27,734 bases of DNA from Roseburia sp. (lineage in GTDB: Bacteria; Bacillota_A; Clostridia; Lachnospirales; Lachnospiraceae). The stretch lies in the NCBI GenBank assembly GCA_019411365.1, contig DXQT01000034.1, positions 1 to 27,734 of the forward strand. Direction: 5' to 3'. The position numbers and the translations under genes are program-made. Under the pieces are notes generated by a model. The model saw only the letters and a program-made list of their open reading frames with translations. It searched no databases and had not been told where the DNA came from. Below, piece after piece: positions 16,064 to 23,289 of the stretch. Every line of letters begins with the position of its first letter. Positions within the stretch are counted from its first letter, which is position 1.

Positions 16064-16881
16064 ACCGCAGTACCTCCGCCGTCTTTATCGAAAATATTCA
16101 TGAGAGCCATGCTTGCGACGACAAAAATCATTAACACAACAGAAAGACCGGAGCCTAAGTTCCAGTTGGTTCCCTGCATAAATTCCTGCTCAATCACGTT
16201 ACCGATCAGAAGCACCTTTCCACCGCCTAGCAGGTCGGAGATGACAAAGGAGGTCAGAGCAGGAACAAAGACCATGATAATGCCGCTTATAATGCCGGAT
16301 AAGGTCAGCGGAATGATGATCTTGAATAAAATGATGGCGTCACTTGCACCAAGGTCTTTTGCTGCCTCAATGACATCATTTTTGATTCTTGCCATGGAGT
16401 TGTAAATTGGCAGTATCATAAACGGAAGAAAATCGTAGACCATACCAAATACAACGGCAGTCTGTGTATTGAGCATTTTTACGGTGCCAAATCCAAAAAA
16501 CTGGAAGATTGCATTGACAATTCCGTTGTTGGATAACAGCAGACGCCATGCTAAGATCCTGAGCATGAAGTTCATCCACATTGGCAGAATAAAAATGAAT
16601 ACGACAAAGTTCTGCTGCTTGATTTTTAAGCCATTTAAAATCATAGCGAGCGGGTAAGCTAACAACAGACAGACTATCGTGCAGATTATACCAAGCTTTA
16701 AGGATAAAAGGATGGATCTGACATGCACGGGATCTGCGATGGCAGCCACATTTTCAAAAGTAAAAGTTCCTCCGGAGGTAGTGAACGCATAATAAATGAT
16801 CATTGCCAGCGGAAGGAGGATAAAACCGATGATCCATATCAGGTATGGACCGGCGAATAACTGTCTTCCTGATTTACGCAT
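16057..16881 (-). CDS. potB: Spermidine/putrescine ABC transporter permease PotB
   Basis: This is the second permease subunit, about six transmembrane segments, beginning with [22 protein letters not shown]. The EAA motif is present as [31 protein letters not shown] 16881 (protein of 274 residues, [11 protein letters not shown]) is preferred, since GGAG lies four bases upstream and GGAGG twelve bases upstream. The longer frame begins at ATG 16902, seven codons earlier, with no ribosome binding site and deeper inside potA. With the preferred start the gene overlaps the potA stop by eight bases, indicating coupling. Confidence 0.93.
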   Translation of the reverse strand: MRKSGRQLFAGPYLIWIIGFILLPLAMIIYYAFTTSGGTFTFENVAAIADPVHVRSILLSLKLGIICTIVCLLLAYPLAMILNGLKIKQQNFVVFIFILPMWMNFMLRILAWRLLLSNNGIVNAIFQFFGFGTVKMLNTQTAVVFGMVYDFLPFMILPIYNSMARIKNDVIEAAKDLGASDAIILFKIIIPLTLSGIISGIIMVFVPALTSFVISDLLGGGKVLLIGNVIEQEFMQGTNWNLGSGLSVVLMIFVVASMALMNIFDKDGGGTAVW

Positions 16882-17947
16882 CGATCTCCACTGCCTCCTC
16901 ATCTTCGGATTCCGGTTTGTTCATGATCTGGATGTTGAATGGAATGACATTGATTCCGACATGCTCCCCCACATTGTGGAGCAGGGTGGTGTGGACAAGC
17001 CATTCAAAGCCGTTTGCCACAATCTCGATTTCATAGTGGACACCCTTGAAGATAACAGAGGTGATATCACCTTCCATAAATCCTTTTTCCGGTTCTACGA
17101 TCTCAATATCCTCCGGGCGGATCACAACGTCCACCGGAGTGTTATTTCCAAAACCTTCATCGACACAAGGAATCTTTACACCGAGGATTTCCACGACTTT
17201 GTCCTGGATCATAGTTCCATCGATGATATTGCTGTCACCAATAAAGTCTGCGACGAAAGCGTTCGTAGGTTCATTGTAGATCATTTCCGGTGTACCGATC
17301 TGCTGGATGTATCCCTGATTCATAACGACGATCGTATCGGACATGGTAAGTGCTTCTTCCTGGTCATGTGTGACGTAAACGAAAGTGATTCCAAGTTCGT
17401 TTTTCAGGCGGATCAGCTCGTACTGCATATCCTGACGCAGTTTTAAGTCCAGTGCACCGAGTGGTTCGTCTAACAGGAGCACTTTCGGCTCGTTGACGAT
17501 CGCGCGCGCGATTGCGATCCGCTGCTGCTGGCCACCGCTTAAGGAGTCGATGGAACGGTTTTCAAAACCGTCCAGGTTCACTAATTTTAATGCGTATTTG
17601 ATTTTATCGTTGATATATTCTTTGCTCTTTTTATTGATTTTTAATCCAAACGCAATATTTTCCGCGATCGACATGTGCGGAAATAAGGCATATTTCTGGA
17701 AAACAGTATTCAGATTTCTTTTATTTGGAGGCAGGCTGGTAATGTCGACATCATCGAAGATGACCTGTCCCTTATCAGGCATCTCAAAACCGCCTAAAAT
17801 ACGGAGCGTTGTTGTTTTTCCACACCCTGATGGACCGAGGAGCGTGATAAACTCATTTTCGCGGATATATAAATTTAATTCATCAAGTACCAGATTGTTT
17901 CCATAAGACTTGGAAATATCGACAAAATTGATTAGCTTTTTGCTCAT
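16874..17947 (-). CDS. potA: Spermidine/putrescine ABC transporter ATP-binding protein PotA
   Basis: The 357-residue ATPase has Walker A GPSGCGKT (38-45), a Q-loop in [14 protein letters not shown], the signature [14 protein letters not shown], Walker [13 protein letters not shown] and the switch histidine in [15 protein letters not shown]. The C-terminal third is a TOBE-type regulatory domain with [11 protein letters not shown]. It drives polyamine uptake through PotBC. AAGGA precedes ATG 17947 by eight bases. Only 35 bp separate it from the upstream regulator and no promoter is visible there, so it is very likely cotranscribed with the regulator. Confidence 0.95.
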   Translation of the reverse strand: MSKKLINFVDISKSYGNNLVLDELNLYIRENEFITLLGPSGCGKTTTLRILGGFEMPDKGQVIFDDVDITSLPPNKRNLNTVFQKYALFPHMSIAENIAFGLKINKKSKEYINDKIKYALKLVNLDGFENRSIDSLSGGQQQRIAIARAIVNEPKVLLLDEPLGALDLKLRQDMQYELIRLKNELGITFVYVTHDQEEALTMSDTIVVMNQGYIQQIGTPEMIYNEPTNAFVADFIGDSNIIDGTMIQDKVVEILGVKIPCVDEGFGNNTPVDVVIRPEDIEIVEPEKGFMEGDITSVIFKGVHYEIEIVANGFEWLVHTTLLHNVGEHVGINVIPFNIQIMNKPESEDEEAVEIDA

Positions 17948-17982
17948 AACATAATTCCTTTCTGAATCCTACCAATCGTGAT

Positions 17983-18522
17983 CTAAAAGCTTGGTGGAGT
18001 AGATACCCAGATCAATACGGCATCGCGGCTGCCGGGATTTTCTATGTAATGCTTTTTGTCGGCTTTCAGGTAAAAGGATTCGCCGGCGTGCAGCACATGG
18101 CTTTTTCCACCATAATATATTTTGACGGTTCCCTTGATCAGGTAGCCGAACTCTTCACCGGAATGGGGCTGCATAATGTCGGAAGATCCACCTGCTTTCA
18201 AGGTTAATCTGACGGGTTCCATGGAATCTTTCTGGGCATTTGGAACAACCCATTCAATGATATTATGTTTGTCTTCATTCACCTTCGTGAAAAAGTCTTC
18301 ATTTTTAAATACGATCTGTTCCGGTTCCTCATCGGTAAAAAATTCTGCCGGTGTTGTTCCGAGACACTGAATGATATCGAGCAGTGTTCCGATCGACGGT
18401 GTGTTCTGGTTGCGTTCCAGCTGGGAGATAAATCCCTTGGTAAGCTCCGAACGGTCGGCAAGTTCCTGCTGCGTCAGTCCATATTGAATACGAAGTTCTT
18501 TCATTCGTTTCCCAATATCCAT
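17983..18522 (-). CDS. XRE-family regulator with C-terminal cupin domain
   Basis: From ATG 18522 the product has 179 residues. An N-terminal helix-turn-helix (residues 1-60) carries MKELRIQYGLTQQELADRSELTKGFISQLERN. A C-terminal cupin domain (about 100-175) carries MQPHSGEEFGYLIKGTVKIYYGG and the HAGESFYLKADKKHYIENPG fold signature. Such regulators often sense small molecules and control polyamine or amino-acid transport. As the first gene of the potABCD operon, it probably controls uptake of polyamines and its own expression. GGAGG lies eight bases upstream of ATG 18522. The frame runs open for 74 more codons upstream through the promoter and is not credible there. A perfect interrupted palindrome covers its promoter. 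Confidence 0.93.
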   Translation of the reverse strand: MDIGKRMKELRIQYGLTQQELADRSELTKGFISQLERNQNTPSIGTLLDIIQCLGTTPAEFFTDEEPEQIVFKNEDFFTKVNEDKHNIIEWVVPNAQKDSMEPVRLTLKAGGSSDIMQPHSGEEFGYLIKGTVKIYYGGKSHVLHAGESFYLKADKKHYIENPGSRDAVLIWVSTPPSF

Positions 18523-18593
18523 ACCGCATGCCTCCAATCCTGAAAAATACTGAATGGTTACAAAAAGTTTACTAATAATAAACAAACTATAAA

Positions 18594-18620
18594 ACATTTT
18601 ATATTCTATAAATAAAATGT
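18594..18620. repeat. Interrupted palindrome, candidate operator of the pot operon
   Basis: ACATTTTAT (18594-18602) and ATAAAATGT (18612-18620) are perfect inverted repeats separated by nine bases. The element covers the -10 region and most of the -35 of the minus-strand promoter. Its placement suggests binding by a dimeric repressor, most simply the cupin-HTH regulator encoded just downstream. Confidence 0.6.
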
Positions 18621-18623
18621 CAA
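18596..18623 (-). promoter_or_regulatory. Probable sigma-A promoter of the regulator-potABCD operon
   Basis: On the minus strand a perfect TTGACA (18623-18618) is followed after 16 bp by TAAAAT (18601-18596, five of six). It lies about 75 bp before the regulator start at 18522. It is the only strong promoter seen for the five-gene operon. Confidence 0.72.
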
Positions 18624-18666
18624 TAGAGTTTCTGTAAATTTTGTTATAAATTTCTGAAAAAAAGAG

Positions 18667-18694
18667 TTGCATTTTTTTCAGAATCCGATATAAT
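18667..18694 (+). promoter_or_regulatory. Probable promoter of tRNA-Thr
   Basis: TTGCAT (18667-18672) and a perfect TATAAT (18689-18694) are separated by 16 bp. The tRNA begins 23 bp downstream. The promoter diverges from that of the pot operon. Confidence 0.75.
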
Positions 18695-18717
18695 AGTCTT
18701 CGTGACTGATTCGTCAT

Positions 18718-18790
<73 letters not shown>

Positions 18791-18819
18791 TTTTAAATTT
18801 AATAAGTGAAAATATTACA

Positions 18820-18858
18820 AAAGATAAATCGGCAGTTTGTCGGTTTATTTTTGTTTTA
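18820..18858 (+). terminator. Terminator after tRNA-Thr
   Basis: Positions 18820-18834 pair with 18838-18852 in a fifteen-pair stem with four G-T wobbles and a three-base loop. The right arm ends in a T-rich run (18848-18852), followed by GTTTT. It lies 30 bp after the tRNA. Confidence 0.7.
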
Positions 18859-18924
18859 ATGGAAAATGTAGAAATCCAGAGTTTAATGTTTGATAAGTTT
18901 ATTGCATTGTTGATTATATAAAGA

Positions 18925-18954
18925 TGTACAAACTATAGTTTATGGGTGTATAAT
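18925..18954 (+). promoter_or_regulatory. Promoter with internal palindrome for the DUF4258/YgiT pair
   Basis: TGTACA (18925-18930, four of six) and a perfect TATAAT (18949-18954) are spaced by 18 bp. A perfect 12-bp palindrome, AAACTATAGTTT (18930-18941), occupies the spacer, a typical position for an autoregulatory operator. The first gene starts about 65 bp downstream. Confidence 0.6.
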
Positions 18955-19020
18955 AAGTGCAGGAGTGAGCTATGTATAGGTATGTAGTCTTGCAGAAAGA
19001 TTACAATGGAGGACTTTTTA

Positions 19021-19335
19021 TTGATTGATATTGAAACACTGAAAAAGATGAATCAACCGGAAAAGATTGCATTGACAAAGCACGCAAAGGAACGTCTGAC
19101 AGAACGAAATATAACGGTTGCAGATATTGTAAGTGGAATTGAAACAGGAGAAATTATAAAGCAATATGAGGATGACAAACCTTTGCCGAGTTGCCTGATT
19201 CTTGGAAGTACAGTGAATCAGAGATTTGTCCATATTGTTGTCAGTAATGATACAGATTATATATATTTGATAACTGCTTATTATCCAGATACAGAACAGT
19301 GGGAAGCGGATTTTAAAACCAGAAAGGGGCGTTAA
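19021..19335 (+). CDS. DUF4258 domain protein, putative toxin of a toxin-antitoxin-like pair
   Basis: The protein starts most plausibly at TTG 19021, which has GGAGG (19008-19012) eight bases upstream. This gives 104 residues beginning MIDIETLKKMNQ. An ATG at 19006 in the same frame would add five residues, but it overlaps that ribosome binding site and lacks one of its own. The core LTKHAKERLTERNITVADIVSGIETGEII matches the DUF4258 pattern, followed by LPSCLILG and a C-terminal strand set ending IYLITAYYPDTEQWEADFK. The fold is related to small RelE/BrnT-like proteins. Two bases separate its stop from the YgiT-like zinc-finger gene. Toxin activity is inferred from this pairing and is not shown by the sequence. 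Confidence 0.85.
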   Translation: MIDIETLKKMNQPEKIALTKHAKERLTERNITVADIVSGIETGEIIKQYEDDKPLPSCLILGSTVNQRFVHIVVSNDTDYIYLITAYYPDTEQWEADFKTRKGR

Positions 19336-19337
19336 AT

Positions 19338-19568
19338 ATGTTGTGTATGGAATGTGGATCAACTGCTGAAAAGGGATTTACAACGGATGTTACGGATCTG
19401 GGAAATTGCCTTGTGATTGTCAGAAATGTGCCATGTTATAAATGTACAGAGTGTAATGAAATCATTTATACAGCGGATGTCGTGGAGCATCTGGAAAAAA
19501 TTGTTGAATCTGCAAAGAAGATGATGCAGGAAATTTCAATCATAGATTATTCGAAAGTGGCAGCTTGA
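19338..19568 (+). CDS. YgiT-type zinc finger protein, putative antitoxin lacking an HTH
   Basis: The 76-residue product opens with CMEC (C3, C6) and later has VPCYKCTECNEIIY with C36 and C39, plus an extra C33. This is the MqsA/YgiT-type zinc-binding domain. After it come only a helix of about 30 residues (VVEHLEKIVESAKKMMQEI) and a short tail. The DNA-binding helix-turn-helix domain found in full-length MqsA is absent. AAAGGGG lies eight bases before ATG 19338. It is cotranscribed with the DUF4258 gene and the pair ends at the hairpin 19588-19615. A family reading would make it the antitoxin partner. Confidence 0.85.
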   Translation: MLCMECGSTAEKGFTTDVTDLGNCLVIVRNVPCYKCTECNEIIYTADVVEHLEKIVESAKKMMQEISIIDYSKVAA

Positions 19569-19587
19569 TTTTAATAGAGATAGAAAA

Positions 19588-19621
19588 GGGAACGACTTGC
19601 AAGATAGCCGTTCCCATTTTT
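19588..19621. terminator. Likely bidirectional terminator between the YgiT and SGNH hydrolase genes
   Basis: GGGAACG (19588-19594) and CGTTCCC (19609-19615) form a seven-pair stem with a fourteen-base loop. The plus strand continues with ATTTTT, and the minus strand continues with TTTT after the same stem. It lies between convergent genes, so it could serve both. Confidence 0.72.
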
Positions 19622-19645
19622 ATACAATAAAATTCAGACCGCTTA

Positions 19646-20824
19646 TTACTTCAAAACGCGATAGGCACATTCAGCCATTGCTTTGTATGCCTTACTGCTT
19701 GGATGCAGATGATCCCCACTGTCGAACCCTTCACGGAACGCAGAAGGATTGTCCTCTCCGCGGAGGGCAAGATCAAAGTCAATGCATCCGTCGATTTCCT
19801 TTGTGGAGCGAATCCACGCATTCACTTCATTGCGCAGATCATCGCGGAAGGTTGCATAAGTGCGCCAGCCGAAGATTGGAAGAAGTGTACCCATATAGAC
19901 TTTTAAATGTAATTTTTTCGCTTCTTCTATATAATAGCGATAGCCGTCAATCAATTCCCTTGCCGTTGGAAGATCACTCATTGGACGGAATGGGTTTGTC
20001 TCAATTCCAACAGGATGAATGATGTCGTTGATTCCCTGCTGGATGATCACAGTATCTGCGCCAGTGGTCGGAATCTCATGCGGAAAACGGTTTGTTCCTT
20101 TTAACCCATAAGAATCGTAAGTGATACATTCATATTGTCGCAAAATTCTTGAACCGCTCGTGGCGCGTCGGATAAATGCAGTGTGATTATCCGGGTTTTC
20201 TCTTGCAAGCAGTGTCAGATAATCCGGCCATGCGCCCGCGGTGATCGAATCTCCATAGCAGATGACCATATGGTTTTCTTCGGAAGTCATTAATTCAATG
20301 TTACTCAGAAAATAAAACCAGTTTGTAGTCTTTGTATCATTCATCGGCAGACTTTTAGCATGCGTCTGATCTCCAAGGGAGAAAAATCCTTTGGAAAGTG
20401 GTCCGGTCACAAGAACAGCGGACTGCATTAAGGTAAAATCAGCAAAATAAAGACTTATGGTGAGTGTCATTCCCTTTTTGACCGGAAATGAAACCGGGTC
20501 GCTGACTGCGGTCTGATGAGCTTCCATGGTCACGGACTCGTTTTTTGAAAAAGTGATGTCGCAGATCGTTTCCTTTTTGCATGGACAGGCGAGCGGCATT
20601 TTTTCATAAACAGGGGAAGTGGCTGCAGAAACAGTGGCTCTTGTGACAGTAACGGCCTCGCTTCCGCAGTAATTATCAAATGTAAAGCGAAGAGTGTCTC
20701 CGTCAAATGGAATGTATACAGGATAACGTAATGTAATGTATTTTGCGTAAGCTTCCGGGTGGTGTTCTGCGATGGATACGGCATTTCCCCACACGGAAAC
20801 CCAGTTTTTATTGTTCATATTCAT
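19646..20824 (-). CDS. SGNH/GDSL-type hydrolase
   Basis: From ATG 20824 the protein has 392 residues. The N-terminal half (about 1-180) looks like a beta-rich domain. The C-terminal half has all SGNH blocks: GDSITAG (191-197, nucleophile S193), G224 in RRATSGSR, GIND (264-267) and DHLH (371-374) with the catalytic D371 and H374. Family members are esterases or lipases, often deacetylating carbohydrates. No signal peptide is evident, so it may be cytoplasmic, and the substrate is unknown. AAAGG lies seven bases before ATG 20824. Nearby in-frame ATGs at 20830 and 20818 are less well placed, and the frame stays open to 20881. It is monocistronic and convergent with the DUF4258/YgiT pair. Confidence 0.92.
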   Translation of the reverse strand: MNMNNKNWVSVWGNAVSIAEHHPEAYAKYITLRYPVYIPFDGDTLRFTFDNYCGSEAVTVTRATVSAATSPVYEKMPLACPCKKETICDITFSKNESVTMEAHQTAVSDPVSFPVKKGMTLTISLYFADFTLMQSAVLVTGPLSKGFFSLGDQTHAKSLPMNDTKTTNWFYFLSNIELMTSEENHMVICYGDSITAGAWPDYLTLLARENPDNHTAFIRRATSGSRILRQYECITYDSYGLKGTNRFPHEIPTTGADTVIIQQGINDIIHPVGIETNPFRPMSDLPTARELIDGYRYYIEEAKKLHLKVYMGTLLPIFGWRTYATFRDDLRNEVNAWIRSTKEIDGCIDFDLALRGEDNPSAFREGFDSGDHLHPSSKAYKAMAECAYRVLK

Positions 20825-20851
20825 AACCATGCCTTTCTTATTTTCTGCCTC

Positions 20852-20880
20852 ATTATATAGGAAAAAAAAGAATATTTCCA
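20852..20880 (-). promoter_or_regulatory. Probable promoter of the SGNH hydrolase gene
   Basis: On the minus strand TGGAAA (20880-20875, four of six) is followed after 17 bp by a perfect TATAAT (20857-20852). It lies 28 bp before ATG 20824. Confidence 0.6.
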
Positions 20881-20887
20881 CAATTAC

Positions 20888-20916
20888 TTGTTCTTTTGAA
20901 AGGGAATTGATATAAT
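20888..20916 (+). promoter_or_regulatory. Probable promoter of the small membrane protein gene
   Basis: A perfect TATAAT (20911-20916) is preceded by TG at 20908-20909, making an extended -10. TTGTTC (20888-20893) lies 17 bp upstream. The gene starts 44 bp downstream. It diverges back to back from the SGNH hydrolase promoter. Confidence 0.65.
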
Positions 20917-20959
20917 GAGGTCACGTTTATATTTAGCGATATTTTTGGAGGATTTTTAA

Positions 20960-21367
20960 ATGGCAGAGAATGAGAATAAGCAGGAGAATGTTGTAGTGGA
21001 GGATTTCAAGCGCACGAATGCGAAGAAGTCCAAGAAGAAGTTCAGACACAGACAGCAGAATCCGGTACTTGCTTTTTATGAGGATAATAAACAGTATCTA
21101 CTCCTTTTTGGAGTGATCGTGGTTGCTCTTGCAGCAATTCTGGTGAGCATTCTTGCACTTAAGATTCCGGTGGTTCCGGTGTGTCTCATCATTGTGTTAG
21201 AGGCAGGAATCGCGGTTTGTCTGCACGATGTTCCAATCTGGCTGCATGGTCTGGTTGTGCTGGTACAGATCATAGCTGGTGCGATCTGCGGAAAACTGGT
21301 TTTTATGGTGTTATGCGCACTGGTTTATGTAGTTGGAATTTTATCTTTAAAATTTATCAGAGAGTAG
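20960..21367 (+). CDS. Small four-helix membrane protein of unknown function
   Basis: The 135-residue product starts with a highly charged cytoplasmic segment (about residues 1-45, rich in K, E, N and Q, with KKSKKKFRHRQQ). Four hydrophobic segments follow at about 46-67, 69-88, 94-113 and 114-132, separated by very short loops. No enzyme motif is visible. TTGGAGG precedes ATG 20960. It has its own promoter and is followed by a strong terminator, so it may be transcribed alone. The family is not recognised. Confidence 0.85.
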   Translation: MAENENKQENVVVEDFKRTNAKKSKKKFRHRQQNPVLAFYEDNKQYLLLFGVIVVALAAILVSILALKIPVVPVCLIIVLEAGIAVCLHDVPIWLHGLVVLVQIIAGAICGKLVFMVLCALVYVVGILSLKFIRE

Positions 21368-21374
21368 AAAACAG

Positions 21375-21419
21375 AAGGCTGCTGCACAGTGGAAACAATT
21401 TCCCGGCGGCAGTCTTTTT
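21375..21419 (+). terminator. Rho-independent terminator after the membrane protein gene
   Basis: GGCTGCTGC (21377-21385) pairs with GCGGCAGTC (21406-21414), nine pairs including two G-T wobbles. A second small stem (GGAAA/TTTCC) lies inside the twenty-base loop, and a run of five T (21415-21419) follows. Confidence 0.78.
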
Positions 21420-21439
21420 CTGAAAAAGGAATCAATGTT

Positions 21440-22609
21440 ATGTCGGAAAAAGAAAAAATCATTGTATTTAGTTCGAGAGAGATCTGTTATCAGTCGAGCA
21501 GTTTTTTTGCAAACCAGATGGCAGATGCCTTTGAGGATCTTGGTTTTGATGTGCAGGTGTGTGAATTTGATGAACACGATGATCTGGATGCGGTGTTTCA
21601 ACCGCTTTACGGGCAGAAATACCGTCTGCTTTTAGATTTTAATTCCACGATCACAAGGATGGTGGAGGAGGACGGAACACCGGTGCTTGATAAACTGGAT
21701 GGCCCATTCTTTGATTATATTTTAGATCATCCGTTATTTCATTATAACTGTCTGAATGCTGACCTGAAAAATCTGAATGGAATTTTTCTGGATGAGGCGC
21801 AGGAGGCATATGTAAAACGATACTATCCGAGAGTAAAGAAAACACTTACCATGCCGCTTGGGGCTACGGAGGCAGTGACAGGAGGCAAAAAGACGGAGAC
21901 AGACACCGTTCTTTTCATGGGAACGTATGACAGACCGGACAAAATTTACGAGATGGTCGATCTGTCCCCGGAACCGCTGCGGTCCTATATGAAAGAGCTG
22001 ATCGAAATGCGCATCGAAGACCCGATTCTTCCGATGGAGGAGGGATTTGGGCAACTTTTAAAGACGCACGGCGAGGATTTGCCGGATGATAAGTTTTCAC
22101 TTTTTATGAACGCGATGTATTCCGTGGACGCTTATATCAGGGATTATTTCCGGAAAGCGGCGGTGGATGAACTTGTGAGAGCAAAAATACCGGTGCGCTT
22201 AGTCGGCGAGGGCTGGGAAAAGTATGAAAGCTGCAACGAAGCTTATGTGACGAGAGAAAAAGCGGTGGTGTTTGGACTGTCATTTGAGAAAATCGCCCAT
22301 GCGGATGTGCTGTTAAATGTGTCGCCATTTTTTAATCATGGGGCGCACGACCGCATTTTTGCAGGCATGGCGAATCATTGCACTGTTCTGACAGATCGGA
22401 ATCCGTATCTGGAGCGGATCTTAAAAGAGGGAGAGCAGGTCTGCATGTATTCCCTGAAGGACATCAGGACTTTGTCGGATTATGCGGCGGAACTTCTTTC
22501 AAACCGCGCACTTTGCAGAGAAATTCAGAACAATGCTTATACAGAATTTAAGCATAAATATACATGGGAGGAGAAGGCAAAACAGCTTTTAGCTTGCACT
22601 TTAAAGTAA
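21440..22609 (+). CDS. CgeB-like glycosyltransferase
   Basis: From ATG 21440 the protein has 389 residues, with AAAGGA (21425-21430) nine bases upstream. The frame continues upstream to 21389 through the terminator, which is unlikely to be coding. The C-terminal third resembles the CgeB/YkvP-type glycosyltransferase domain, with DVLLNVSPFFNHGAHDRIFAG, then MANHCTVLTDRNPYLERIL and a helical end KYTWEEKAKQLL. The N-terminal half (FFANQMADAFEDLGFDVQVCEFD) fits the first Rossmann lobe of a GT-B fold. No membrane segment is seen. In Bacillus, CgeB relates to spore-surface maturation, but the substrate here is unknown. It may be cotranscribed with queH, only 11 bp downstream. Confidence 0.78.
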   Translation: MSEKEKIIVFSSREICYQSSSFFANQMADAFEDLGFDVQVCEFDEHDDLDAVFQPLYGQKYRLLLDFNSTITRMVEEDGTPVLDKLDGPFFDYILDHPLFHYNCLNADLKNLNGIFLDEAQEAYVKRYYPRVKKTLTMPLGATEAVTGGKKTETDTVLFMGTYDRPDKIYEMVDLSPEPLRSYMKELIEMRIEDPILPMEEGFGQLLKTHGEDLPDDKFSLFMNAMYSVDAYIRDYFRKAAVDELVRAKIPVRLVGEGWEKYESCNEAYVTREKAVVFGLSFEKIAHADVLLNVSPFFNHGAHDRIFAGMANHCTVLTDRNPYLERILKEGEQVCMYSLKDIRTLSDYAAELLSNRALCREIQNNAYTEFKHKYTWEEKAKQLLACTLK

Positions 22610-22620
22610 AATTCGTTAAT

Positions 22621-23262
22621 ATGAACAAGGTAAATTATCAAAAAATATTAGAACAGACCATTGAAAAAAACGAGCGCGAAAACCGTGTGCCGATGCTGCT
22701 TTTACACAGTTGCTGTGCACCGTGCAGTTCCTATTGCCTGGAATATCTTTCAAATTATTTTAAAATAACAGTTTTTTATTATAATCCGAATATTTATCCG
22801 GAGGAGGAGTACCGTAAGCGGGTGGCAGAGCAGCAGAAGTTTATTGAAAAACTTCCGGTGAAATATCCGATCCACTTTGTGGAGGGTGCATATGAGAAAG
22901 AGCGTTTTTATGAGATGGCAAAAGGACTTGAGGACTGCCCGGAGGGCGGTGAACGCTGTTTCCTGTGTTATGAATTAAGACTGCGGGAGGCGGCAGAGCT
23001 TGCAAAGAAAATGCAGATGGATTATTTTACAACGACTTTATCCATCAGTCCGTTAAAAAATGCAGAAAAGCTCAATGAGATAGGAGATGCCCTGGCGGAA
23101 GAATACGGCATTGCATATTTAAATTCTGATTTTAAGAAGAAGAATGGATACAAGCGTTCTGTGGAATTATCCGAGCAGTATGGCATGTATCGGCAGTATT
23201 ATTGCGGATGTGTTTTTTCAAAAAATCAGAGAGACAGGGAAATTGCCCTGAAGAATCAATAA
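22621..23262 (+). CDS. queH: Epoxyqueuosine reductase QueH
   Basis: From ATG 22621 the product has 213 residues. It has the QueH (former DUF208) cysteine pattern: HSCCAPCSSYC with C31/C32, GGERCFLCYELR with C113/C116, and YCGC with C195/C197 near the end. QueH reduces epoxyqueuosine to queuosine in the tRNA wobble position, using iron-sulfur and metal centres held by these cysteines. STLSISP-like TTTLSISPLKN is also present. There is no clear ribosome binding site before ATG 22621, so translation may be coupled to the glycosyltransferase gene ending at 22609. An upstream in-frame ATG at 22564 would lie inside that gene. Confidence 0.93.
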   Translation: MNKVNYQKILEQTIEKNERENRVPMLLLHSCCAPCSSYCLEYLSNYFKITVFYYNPNIYPEEEYRKRVAEQQKFIEKLPVKYPIHFVEGAYEKERFYEMAKGLEDCPEGGERCFLCYELRLREAAELAKKMQMDYFTTTLSISPLKNAEKLNEIGDALAEEYGIAYLNSDFKKKNGYKRSVELSEQYGMYRQYYCGCVFSKNQRDREIALKNQ

Positions 23263-23289
23263 GAGGACTATATAAAGGAGGAAAACACC

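Noticed and set aside
19719..19725. TGTCGAA, a second 0A-box-like core
   Set aside because: It lies deep inside the SGNH hydrolase coding region far from any start, so chance is the simpler explanation.
19597..20022. 141-codon plus-strand ORF antisense to the SGNH hydrolase
   Set aside because: The opposite strand carries intact SGNH catalytic blocks over the same bases, and there is no promoter or ribosome binding site for this frame.
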